A stretch of DNA of 37,882 nucleotides from Patescibacteria group bacterium (lineage in GTDB: Bacteria > Patescibacteriota > Patescibacteriia > Patescibacteriales > UBA12465): assembly GCA_029982795.1 (NCBI GenBank), contig JARRBY010000005.1, forward strand, positions 1 through 37,882, in the 5' to 3' direction. A program made the translations under genes and the position numbers. Below the pieces are notes generated by a model. That model was given only the letters and a program-made list of their open reading frames with translations, made no database searches and was not told the origin of the DNA. Numbering within the stretch: position 1 is the first letter of the stretch; each line of letters begins with the position of its first letter. This document shows, one piece after another, positions 1 to 8,627 of this stretch.

Positions 1-9
1 ATGTTTATC

Positions 10-37
10 TTGACAATAGTTTAAATTTCGATATAAT
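10..37 (+). promoter_or_regulatory. Sigma70-type promoter for tRNA-Ala
   Basis: TTGACA (10-15), 16-nt spacer, TATAAT (32-37), just upstream of tRNA. Confidence 0.75.
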
Positions 38-70
38 TTTAGAGATATATTGTTCCTTAAGGAACATTTT

Positions 71-144
71 GGGCCATTAGCTCAGTTGGCTAGAGCGCTT
101 CCATGGCATGGAAGAGGTCAAGGGTTCAAGTCCCTTATGGTCCA
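71..144 (+). tRNA. tRNA-Ala (anticodon GGC)
   Basis: Acceptor GGGCCAT/ATGGTCC; anticodon arm CTTCC-ATGGCAT-GGAAG; T arm GGGTTCAAGTCCC. Confidence 0.95.
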
Positions 145-218
145 CTGAATAAAATATAAATATTTAATTATTTTTTTAATTTAAAATTTTTAATAAACTT
201 TGGTTTTTATTTATCATT

Positions 219-247
219 CCCAAGCATTTTTGCATGGGTATTTTTTT
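219..247 (+). terminator. Rho-independent terminator after tRNA-Ala
   Basis: CCCAAGCA-tttt-TGCATGGG stem (one A-A mismatch), then T-run. Confidence 0.6.
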
Positions 248-860
248 AAAAAATAGAAACAAGCTTAGTTATCAATGTTAGGGACAACAATTATTAATAT
301 TGATCACTTATTGATAAATTTATTCTTTGATATTAATAATAGAGACGGTTTTTCTTTCTTAATTTATATTTTTCTTTCTTTTTTGTTTTTAATATTTATA
401 TTTATATAATTAGTATTAATTTTATTTTACATGATTAAAAAAATGTTCCTCAAGGAACATTTTAATAATAATTATTTTTATTTTAAAAATTATTACATAC
501 CACTTAATAAAATTAAAAGAAAAATAAATATTAATAAGTTGTTTTGATGTTTTAGACAATAAAATAAATTTTATATATTCTTTATGATTAATTTAAATAA
601 TTTTTAATTCATATTTTGTTACTTTTAGTCTACATTATTCTGGACTTTTCTTTATTAATTTATTAAATATTAGCAAAATATTTTAATGTGAAAAAAATGT
701 TAATAATTTTTATTTTTTCGCTAGTATTAGTATAATTATTTTTTTATTAATAAATTAGAAAAATAAAAAATAAATTAAAAAAATAACTTGAATAGAGCTT
801 ATTATTATTGTATAATTAAAAAGTTAAAGCTAAAAAATCTTTTTAAAAATTTATAATTTT

Positions 861-1778
861 ATGTATGATGTTATAATCATTGGTTCTGGTCCAGCCGGTA
901 TGACGGCCGGCATTTATGCCGTTAGACGGGAGATGAAGACTTTAATAATTGGGAAAGAATTAGGTGGTCAGTTAATATGGACGAATAAAATTGAAAATTA
1001 TCCAGGTTTTGAAAGTATACAAGGCTTGGAATTAATTAATCGTATAAAAAATCAAGCACAAAAATTTGGTGTTGAATTTAAAGATGATGAAATAAAAAAA
1101 ATAGAAAGAGATGCTGATGACGGATCATTTCGTGTTTTTACAACCCGGGAAAAATATAGTGCAAAAACTATTATAGTTACTATGGGTTTGGCGCCTCGTC
1201 GTTTAGCTGTTCCCGGTGAAGTTGAATTATCAGGTCGTGGTATATCCTATTGTGCTAATTGTGATGGCCCTTTTTATAAAGATAAAAAAGTGGCTATTAT
1301 TGGTGGTGGCAATTCAGCTCTTGATGCGGCTGAATATATGTCTAAAATCGCCAGTGAAGTATATCTGGTTCATCGTGGTGAGTCTTTTCGGGCTTTTGAT
1401 ATTTTGGTAAGTGAAGTGATGGAGAGGAAAAATATTTTTATTTATAAAAATACTGAAGTCAAGCAAATTGTGGGTCAAGATAAGGTGGAAAAAATAATTA
1501 TTTTTGATAAGGTTAAAAATCAAGAAAAAGAAATAGCTGTTGATGGCGTGTTTATTGAAATAGGTCGTATTGCTAGTACAGATTTGTTAGCTGATTTTGT
1601 AGAAAGAGATGAAAGAGCTCAGATTATTGCAAAACCTAATATGGAAACCAAAACGCCTGGTATTTTTGCGGCGGGAGATGTTGTTTCTTGTGAATTTAAG
1701 CAAATAACAATTGCTATGGGGCAAGCAACAATTGCCGCTCTAAGCGCCTATCAATTCATTCAAATGAAAGAAAAATAA
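861..1778 (+). CDS. trxB: Thioredoxin reductase (NAD(P)H-flavin disulfide reductase)
   Basis: GSGPAGMTAGIYAVR FAD motif, SYCANCDGPFY redox site, GGGNSALDAAEY second Rossmann motif, C-terminal GIFAAGDV. Confidence 0.93.
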   Translation: MYDVIIIGSGPAGMTAGIYAVRREMKTLIIGKELGGQLIWTNKIENYPGFESIQGLELINRIKNQAQKFGVEFKDDEIKKIERDADDGSFRVFTTREKYSAKTIIVTMGLAPRRLAVPGEVELSGRGISYCANCDGPFYKDKKVAIIGGGNSALDAAEYMSKIASEVYLVHRGESFRAFDILVSEVMERKNIFIYKNTEVKQIVGQDKVEKIIIFDKVKNQEKEIAVDGVFIEIGRIASTDLLADFVERDERAQIIAKPNMETKTPGIFAAGDVVSCEFKQITIAMGQATIAALSAYQFIQMKEK

Positions 1779-1877
1779 AGAATTAGTTTATAATGACAAA
1801 GCTTGTTAGTTGTTTTTTTGTAGGAAAATAAGAATATTATTGCTATAATAGAATTATAAAAATATAATTTAAATTTT

Positions 1878-3158
1878 ATGGCTAAGGAAAAATTAATTAA
1901 TTTGGTAGCGGCTGATATGGGTTATGGGCACCAAAGGGCAGCTTATCCTCTTTTAGGTTTAAGTGGCGGTGAAATGATTACAGTTAATGATTATAAAGGA
2001 ATTCCTGAGTGGGAAAAAGATATTTGGCTTGGTAATCTAAAATCTTATGAAAATATTTCTCGTTTTAAAAAGGTACCGGTAATCGGTAAGGGGGTTTTTG
2101 CAACGATGAATTATTTGCAACGAATAAAACCATTTTATCCTTTTCGTGATTTATCAAAACCAACCTTACAACAAAAATATTTTTATAAGCTAATAAAAAA
2201 AGGTTTAGGGAAAGATTTAATGGAAAAATTAGGAGATTCAAGGTTACCGTTAGTAACTACTTTTTTTGTTGGTATGTATATGGCAGAAGAGCATAATTAT
2301 CGTGGTGATATTTATGCTGTTGTTTGTGATGCTGATATTTCTCGTGCTTGGGCGCCACTTAACGCTAAAAGAAGTCGTGTAAAATTTTTTGTGCCAAATA
2401 GTCAGGTTAAAGCGAGATTAATTATGTATGGTGTTAAAGAAGACAATATAATTATTACCGGTTTTCCTTTGCCAACTGAAAATATAGGGGAGAAGAAAGA
2501 AATTTTGAAAAAAGATTTAGCGGTTCGGATTGCTAATCTTGATGTGGATTATGTTTATCGAGAAAAAGAAAAAGCATTATTAAAGAAAATAATTCCCGAT
2601 ACACTGGAGAACAGAAAAAAGAAAGCGATAAGTATTACTTTTGCGGTTGGTGGTGCAGGGGCCCAAAAAGAAATTGGTGGTGAAATTGTAAAAGAATTAG
2701 CTCCTTTTATAGTTAAAAATGAATTTGTGGTTAATTTAGTTGCTGGTATTAGACCGGAAGTGAAAGATTATTTTGAAATGGTGGTAAAGGACAATAATTT
2801 AAAATTAGGGAAAGATGTAAATATAATTTTTCATAAAGATAAGATTGAATATTTTAAATTGTTTAATAAAACTTTACGTCAAACAGATATATTGTGGACC
2901 AAGCCATCAGAATTATCTTTCTATAGTGGTTTGGGATTACCAATTATTATGTCAGAGACAGTTGGATCACAAGAGGATTTTAATCGTGCCTGGTTAATTG
3001 CAATTGGGGCCGGTATTGATAGTAAAGATGTCCGTCATGTAGATGAGTGGTTATTTGATATGTTAAAATCAGGGCGTTTAGCACGAGCAGCTATGGATGG
3101 ATTTTTAAATGCAGAGAATCAAGGAACATATAATATTGAGAAGGAGATAAAAAAATAA
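1878..3158 (+). CDS. GT-B fold glycosyltransferase-like protein (MGDG synthase/GT28-like)
   Basis: N-terminal DMGYGHQRAAYPL resembles GxGHxxAA; C-terminal KPSELSFYSGLGLPIIMSETVGSQEDFNRAWLIAIGAG resembles the donor-binding region. Confidence 0.6.
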   Translation: MAKEKLINLVAADMGYGHQRAAYPLLGLSGGEMITVNDYKGIPEWEKDIWLGNLKSYENISRFKKVPVIGKGVFATMNYLQRIKPFYPFRDLSKPTLQQKYFYKLIKKGLGKDLMEKLGDSRLPLVTTFFVGMYMAEEHNYRGDIYAVVCDADISRAWAPLNAKRSRVKFFVPNSQVKARLIMYGVKEDNIIITGFPLPTENIGEKKEILKKDLAVRIANLDVDYVYREKEKALLKKIIPDTLENRKKKAISITFAVGGAGAQKEIGGEIVKELAPFIVKNEFVVNLVAGIRPEVKDYFEMVVKDNNLKLGKDVNIIFHKDKIEYFKLFNKTLRQTDILWTKPSELSFYSGLGLPIIMSETVGSQEDFNRAWLIAIGAGIDSKDVRHVDEWLFDMLKSGRLARAAMDGFLNAENQGTYNIEKEIKK

Positions 3159-3160
3159 AT

Positions 3161-4099
3161 ATGAATTGGTTAACAGTTGCTCTAACAGCTTATTTATTAT
3201 TAGCCATCGCTAATCTTTTAGACAAATTTTTAGTTGATAATGTTTTAAAAAGTAGTAAAGCTTACGCCTTTATTAATGGTATTATGGGGTTACTGGTTTT
3301 TGTTGCAGCTCCCTGGTTTTTGAATTGGCCTGGATTTTTTTGGTTTTCATTTAATATATTTTCTGGGTTTTTATTTGCTCTTGCTCTGTGGTCGCTTTAT
3401 GAATCTTTAAAACGGGGCGATGCTTCTCGAGTTTTAGTTTTTATTGGTGGCCTTACCCCGCTTTTTTCTATTTTATTTTCCATTATATTATTTCAAGAGA
3501 AATTTAGTGTAAATCAGTGGTTTGGGATGGGGTTTATGTTATTAGGGGTTTTGCTAATTGCTTTTTTACCTCAATCAAGAAATTTTTTATGGCGATTTCT
3601 TCATTGGCTTGGTTTGAAAAAAGAAAATTTAAAAGCGGGGTTAGACGTTGCTTTAGCTTCTGCCTTTTTTTATTCTCTTTATTTTATAGCAACAAAATAT
3701 GCTTATAGTAATCAGCCATTTGTTAGTACTTTTTTATGGACTCGTTTGGGCGCAGCTATCTTTGTCTCTTTCTTTCTTTTTAATAAAAAAAATAGAGCTG
3801 ATATTTATGATTTGTTTAAGAAAAAGACCCCAACTAAAAATCAAGGTTTAGTAGTATTTAATCAAGCTTTAGGTTCAGGTGGTTTTTTGTTGCAGAATTA
3901 CGCTATTTCTTTAGGATCAGTTGCCATTATTAATGCTTTACAAGGCTTTCAGTATGCTTTTTTATTAATAATTAGTTCTATTTTAGCGGTTTTTTATCCT
4001 AAATTATTAAAAGAGACTTTTTCTTGGCCTATTATTTTACAAAAAACTGGAGCGGTTTTGTTAATTGGTGTGGGATTATATTTTATTGCTCTCTCATAG
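3161..4099 (+). CDS. EamA/DMT-type transporter-like membrane protein
   Basis: About 10 TM segments; SLYESLKRGDASRVLVFIGGLTPLFSILFSIILFQEKF is EamA-like. Confidence 0.8.
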   Translation: MNWLTVALTAYLLLAIANLLDKFLVDNVLKSSKAYAFINGIMGLLVFVAAPWFLNWPGFFWFSFNIFSGFLFALALWSLYESLKRGDASRVLVFIGGLTPLFSILFSIILFQEKFSVNQWFGMGFMLLGVLLIAFLPQSRNFLWRFLHWLGLKKENLKAGLDVALASAFFYSLYFIATKYAYSNQPFVSTFLWTRLGAAIFVSFFLFNKKNRADIYDLFKKKTPTKNQGLVVFNQALGSGGFLLQNYAISLGSVAIINALQGFQYAFLLIISSILAVFYPKLLKETFSWPIILQKTGAVLLIGVGLYFIALS

Positions 4100-4109
4100 T
4101 TAAATCATT

Positions 4110-5162
4110 ATGTTTTTTAAAAGGATAAAAAAATTATTTCATCATCAGAAAACGTGGTTAGGACGTAATAAAAAATGGTTGTGGTTATTTTTTATTTTAT
4201 TAATAATTATAGTTATTTTTTATTTTTTAAAAATTGCTAAAAATTATCCCCTAAAACAAGATTTGAAACATGATCCTGATTTTTTTGGTGTTACCTTCTC
4301 TACTAAATTCTGTGAAGAAATTGGCCTTGATTGGCAAGAAACTTATTTGGCTATACTTGATGATTTGAAGGTAAAGGAAATTCGTTTGCCAATTTATTGG
4401 GATGAAATTGAAACTGAGCCTGGTGTTTTTGATTTTTCTCAGTATGATTATATGATACAGGAAGGTGAAAAGAGAGGCGTTAATTTTGTAGTTAATATTG
4501 GTTGGCGTTTACCACGCTGGCCAGAGTGCCATGCTCCTGACTGGACCAATAAGGAAACCTTAGAATCCACAAAAGCAAAAGTTGTTAGAATGTTAATTGC
4601 AACAGTTAGTCATTATAAAGATTATGATTCTATTGTTGCTTGGCAGTTGGAAAATGAGCCTTTTTTTAATGAATTTGGTGTTTGTCCCCAAAGTGATGAA
4701 TGGTTTTTTGAGAAAGAGTTAGAAACAGTAAGAGCGCTTGATAATCGGCCAATTATTATTTCTGCTACCGGAGAATTGAGTTTATGGCGTAAGGAAGCGA
4801 AGTTGGCTGATATTTTTGGGAGTACCATGTATCGAGTTGTTTGGGGTAGTTGGACCGGTTATGTGCGTTATCCTATCCCTGCTTGGTTTTATCGTTTTAA
4901 GGCATATTTAGCTAATATTAAACCTGAAAATAGAATAATTATTGAACTACAAGCAGAGCCATGGGTTCCAAAAGGAAGCATTATTTATCTTTCTGATGAA
5001 GAAGCTAATAAATCATTTAATATTGATCAGTTTAAGGCTAATTTGCAATTTGCTATTAACACTAAGTTTAAAAAAGCCTATTTATGGGGGGTTGAATGGT
5101 GGTATTATAAATATAAAAATGGTAATCCCGAATATTGGGAATTAGCTAAAACATTATTTTAA
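4110..5162 (+). CDS. Membrane-anchored clan GH-A-like glycoside hydrolase
   Basis: N-terminal TM anchor; IRLPIYWDEIETEPGVFDFSQYD, LENEP and IIIELQAEPW motifs typical of TIM-barrel glycosidases. Confidence 0.7.
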   Translation: MFFKRIKKLFHHQKTWLGRNKKWLWLFFILLIIIVIFYFLKIAKNYPLKQDLKHDPDFFGVTFSTKFCEEIGLDWQETYLAILDDLKVKEIRLPIYWDEIETEPGVFDFSQYDYMIQEGEKRGVNFVVNIGWRLPRWPECHAPDWTNKETLESTKAKVVRMLIATVSHYKDYDSIVAWQLENEPFFNEFGVCPQSDEWFFEKELETVRALDNRPIIISATGELSLWRKEAKLADIFGSTMYRVVWGSWTGYVRYPIPAWFYRFKAYLANIKPENRIIIELQAEPWVPKGSIIYLSDEEANKSFNIDQFKANLQFAINTKFKKAYLWGVEWWYYKYKNGNPEYWELAKTLF

Positions 5163-5870
5163 ATGTTGTCTATTATTATTCCAACTTTAAATGAAGAGAA
5201 ATATTTACCGCGTTTACTAGAGTCAATAAGAAGACAAAGTTTTTCGGATTATGAAATAATAGTTTCTGATGCTGGTTCAACTGATAAAACGGAATTTGTG
5301 GCTAAAGAAGCGGGGGTGATTTTTATTTTAAGTAATAAAATTAAACATCCATCATATCAACGTAACGCAGGCGCACGTGTAGCTAAAGGTGATATTTTAT
5401 TATTTTTAGATGCAGATTCTCAATTGCCAGAAAATTTCTTAATTAAAGCGATGGGGGAATTTAAAAAGCGTAATTTAACGGGCGCAGGTTTTTATATAAA
5501 ATTTAATCCTAATCGTTTTTATTATAATTTCTATTCGGGGATATCTAATTTTATTTGTTTCTGTAAACAGTGGGGTAATTATCCTGTTGCTGTCGGTGCC
5601 GGTCTTATGTCGTTTAAAAATAGCCATGATATAATTTCTGGTTTTGATCCTGAGGTGCGTTTGGCTGAAGATTATGATTATTGTTATCGTTTATCAAAAG
5701 TAGGAAAGTTTAGAATGATTAAGGGGGTACGTTTACTTTATTCTGCTCGTCGGATTGAAAAAGAGGGTTTTATAGTTTCTGGTTTAAAGTGGCTACATAT
5801 GGGTTTTTATACATTAACGCACCAAACGATTAAAAAAGATATTATCAAATATGATTTTGGTAAATTTTAA
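5163..5870 (+). CDS. Glycosyltransferase family 2
   Basis: MLSIIIPTLNEEKYLPRLLESIRRQSF...DAGSTDKT...LFLDADSQLP. Confidence 0.92.
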   Translation: MLSIIIPTLNEEKYLPRLLESIRRQSFSDYEIIVSDAGSTDKTEFVAKEAGVIFILSNKIKHPSYQRNAGARVAKGDILLFLDADSQLPENFLIKAMGEFKKRNLTGAGFYIKFNPNRFYYNFYSGISNFICFCKQWGNYPVAVGAGLMSFKNSHDIISGFDPEVRLAEDYDYCYRLSKVGKFRMIKGVRLLYSARRIEKEGFIVSGLKWLHMGFYTLTHQTIKKDIIKYDFGKF

Positions 5871-6249
5871 AAAAAATCCAGAAAATTTATTACGTTTATG
5901 TATTGCCCTTGTATTTATAAGTGCCGGTACTTATAGAATATTTAATCCTGAGGCAGCTATGTTAGAATTAAATAATTTATATTTACCTACATTTTTAAGT
6001 TGGTTTTTAATTTTTTTTGAAATTATAGGAGGAGGGTACTTATTATTTAAAGGAAAGTATTGGCGAAAAGTAGCTTTAGTTTTTGTTCTTTTTTTATTTC
6101 TTGCGCTTATTAATGCTTGGCGAGTAAATTGGCGGTATTTATTGGATAATATTGGAGAATTGTTTATTTTTAATATAACGCCAACCGATTTTTTTCTTCA
6201 CTTTGTTTTTCTTATTATACTTCTTTCTTTCTTTTTGAAACCAGATTAA
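5851..6249 (+). CDS. DoxX/MauE-like small membrane protein
   Basis: 4-TM pattern; overlaps the upstream GT2 gene by 20 nt. Confidence 0.55.
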   Translation: MILVNFKKNPENLLRLCIALVFISAGTYRIFNPEAAMLELNNLYLPTFLSWFLIFFEIIGGGYLLFKGKYWRKVALVFVLFLFLALINAWRVNWRYLLDNIGELFIFNITPTDFFLHFVFLIILLSFFLKPD

Positions 6250-6253
6250 AAAT

Positions 6254-6281
6254 AAAAACAATCTTTAAAGAGATTGTTTTT
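6254..6281. terminator. Bidirectional terminator
   Basis: Perfect 11-bp stem AAAAACAATCT/AGATTGTTTTT with 6-nt loop, between the + operon and minus-strand tRNA-Gly. Confidence 0.8.
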
Positions 6282-6288
6282 ATTTATG

Positions 6289-6361
6289 AGCGGGTAACGG
6301 GAATCGAACCCGTCTCTTCAGCTTGGAAGGCTGACATAATGAGCCACTATACGATACCCGC
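6289..6361 (-). tRNA. tRNA-Gly (anticodon TCC)
   Basis: Reverse complement GCGGGTA...CAGC-CTTCCAA-GCTG...GGGTTCGATTCCC...TACCCGC. Confidence 0.94.
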
Positions 6362-6416
6362 TTTAAGGAAAACTATTTTTAATATTATAAGAAAATATTG
6401 GGAAAGTCAATTTTTA

Positions 6417-7586
6417 TTATTTAGTATCTTTTATAAAATAAATTGAGAAAAAGGCGGGAATAATAATTAAAGCTAGAACTAAGAAGACATAATTAATTGG
6501 TAAAAATAAAAGGGTTAAAGCGGCAAAGGCAGTGCCAATTACAAAACCCAAGGGATTGGTCATTCGAAATATATTAATAAGACCCAAGTCTTTGGCATTT
6601 ATATTTTTGAAGAAATATGAGTCACGTGTTGCTTCTACCATTGCGGCACCAATACGACTAAAGAATAAGGTAATTGCCCATAAAATAACAGCCGGAGTTT
6701 TAATATAAAAAAACAATAAAGAAGAAGCGAAAATAATTAGTAAACCTAAAAGCATTATTTCTTTTTCGCCTAAATATTTATCAGCCATTAAACCAATTGG
6801 AATTTCAAAAATAATAAAAGGTAAAAGCATAAAAGAGAAAATCCAACCTAATTGTGACCAGTCCATACCTAAAGTTTGATTAAGATATAAAGGGATATAT
6901 AAAACGGCACCACTAAAAAAGATGTTTAAAGCAATCGCCGCAATAAAAACCCCTTTTAAATTTTTATTTTTCCAAATTTTTAAAAAACTAACTCCAATTT
7001 TTTCCTTAGTTTTTTTTGTTTTATCTTTTAAATTATTTTTTTGTTTTATAATTACTAAAAATACAGGTATTAATAATAATGATGCTAATAAAAATGATAA
7101 AGGATAACCACCTTTTTCAATTAAGTTAGCTGAGATTATTGGGCCTATGATCCAACCCAGATTATAGCAGGTTAAATAGATCGTTCTTATTTTTCCGGTA
7201 TTTTTATCATCTGAAACTTCTTCTAGAAAAATATCAATATTAATCCAAATTAAATTAGAGGTAACGATAAAAAACATTAAGCTGATAGTGGCTGAAACTG
7301 GTCCGCTGGTAGCTGCCAGTGACAATAAACTAGCGCCAAGTAAGATAAGGATGTTTTTGCTAGTAAAATAATTACCTAATTTATAAATTAGATTAGGAAA
7401 GCTTGCAATGGCGATTATAGTAATAAGGTTGCTAAAAACAAAAAATAAACTTACCCAACTAAGACTGATATATTTTCCTAAAAAACTTGATTGTATATAT
7501 GATATAAGGGCAACTGAGGAGGCAATTACAAACCCTAGAAAATACAAAGTAGTTCTCCTCATTTTATTGGTTTTTTTTGCTGACAT
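6417..7586 (-). CDS. MFS transporter
   Basis: About 12 TM; GLMADKYLGEKEIMLLG loop. Confidence 0.8.
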   Translation of the reverse strand: MSAKKTNKMRRTTLYFLGFVIASSVALISYIQSSFLGKYISLSWVSLFFVFSNLITIIAIASFPNLIYKLGNYFTSKNILILLGASLLSLAATSGPVSATISLMFFIVTSNLIWINIDIFLEEVSDDKNTGKIRTIYLTCYNLGWIIGPIISANLIEKGGYPLSFLLASLLLIPVFLVIIKQKNNLKDKTKKTKEKIGVSFLKIWKNKNLKGVFIAAIALNIFFSGAVLYIPLYLNQTLGMDWSQLGWIFSFMLLPFIIFEIPIGLMADKYLGEKEIMLLGLLIIFASSLLFFYIKTPAVILWAITLFFSRIGAAMVEATRDSYFFKNINAKDLGLINIFRMTNPLGFVIGTAFAALTLLFLPINYVFLVLALIIIPAFFSIYFIKDTK

Positions 7587-8397
7587 GAAAGTAAAAAATT
7601 AAAGTAAAAATAGCCACAAAAATAAAAAATAAACTGATTATTTGTGGCCATCGTAGATTAAGAAAGATTAAAGTATCATCAAGACGAATAAATTCTAAAA
7701 AGAAACGTAATATAGAATATAATATCATATAAGTGACAGTCACTACAACATAACCACGCTTGAGAGTTAAATCACTTTTTTTATTTTTATGAATTTTTTT
7801 AATCATTATAATTAATCCAATAAAAATTAAAAATGATCCAATGCTTTCGTATAAAAAAGTTGGTTGAAAATAGGTGTAATTTAAATAGCCAAGAGGACGA
7901 TTAATAATTTCAATTGGAATTCCCCAGGGAAGATTTGTCGGAAGCCCAAACAGTTCTTGATTAAAATAATTACCAAAACGTCCGATTGCTTGTCCTAAAG
8001 CTAATCCTGGTACAAGTAAGGCGGTAATTTTAAAAAATGATAGATTGGCTTTTTTTGCAAAAAAATAAACGACAATTAGTCCGGCAATAATTGCACCATG
8101 AATAGCCAAGCCTCCTTGCCAAATTTTTAAAATTTGTAGAGGGTTATCAAGATAATAGGGGAAAAATAATAACACGTCATATAAACGAGCACCAATTAAA
8201 CCAAAAATAATTAAATAAAAACTTAAATCAATAATTTTTTCTGAATTTAAATGAAAATATTTTTTTCCTAAGTGAATGGTAATTAGAAGGGCAGCAAGAA
8301 TTCCTAGACTAATAAAAAGGCCATACCAGTGTAGAGCAAAAGGGCCAAAATTTATAATTATTGGTTGTGGAAAAAAATTGTGAAGAAAATTAATCAT
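7564..8397 (-). CDS. lgt: Prolipoprotein diacylglyceryl transferase
   Basis: HWYGLFISLGILAA, GLIGARLYDVL, GRFGNYFNQELFG; overlaps the MFS start. Confidence 0.95.
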   Translation of the reverse strand: MINFLHNFFPQPIIINFGPFALHWYGLFISLGILAALLITIHLGKKYFHLNSEKIIDLSFYLIIFGLIGARLYDVLLFFPYYLDNPLQILKIWQGGLAIHGAIIAGLIVVYFFAKKANLSFFKITALLVPGLALGQAIGRFGNYFNQELFGLPTNLPWGIPIEIINRPLGYLNYTYFQPTFLYESIGSFLIFIGLIIMIKKIHKNKKSDLTLKRGYVVVTVTYMILYSILRFFLEFIRLDDTLIFLNLRWPQIISLFFIFVAIFTLIFYFHVSKKNQ

Positions 8398-8435
8398 ATT
8401 TAAATTTTAGCAATTAACGATAATTAAAGCAAAAG

Positions 8436-8462
8436 AAAAAACACTTTTTTTAGTGTTTTTTT
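8436..8462. terminator. Terminator-like hairpin
   Basis: AAAAAACACT-loop-AGTGTTTTTT. Confidence 0.6.
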
Positions 8463-8463
8463 G

Positions 8464-8545
8464 TGCGGACGGAGAGACTCGAACTCTCAAGGGTTGCCCC
8501 GCTTGGTCCTAAGCCAAGTGCGTCTACCAGTTTCGCCACGTCCGC
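8464..8545 (-). tRNA. tRNA-Leu (anticodon TAG)
   Basis: Reverse complement GCGGACG...CTTGG-CTTAGGA-CCAAG...long variable arm...GTTCGAGTC...CGTCCGC-A. Confidence 0.94.
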
Positions 8546-8627
8546 TTGTTTTATATATTAAATTATATTTTTAAGAAAGTAAAGTTTGTGTTATAATTTA
8601 AAAATAATAAAATAATTAATTTTATCT

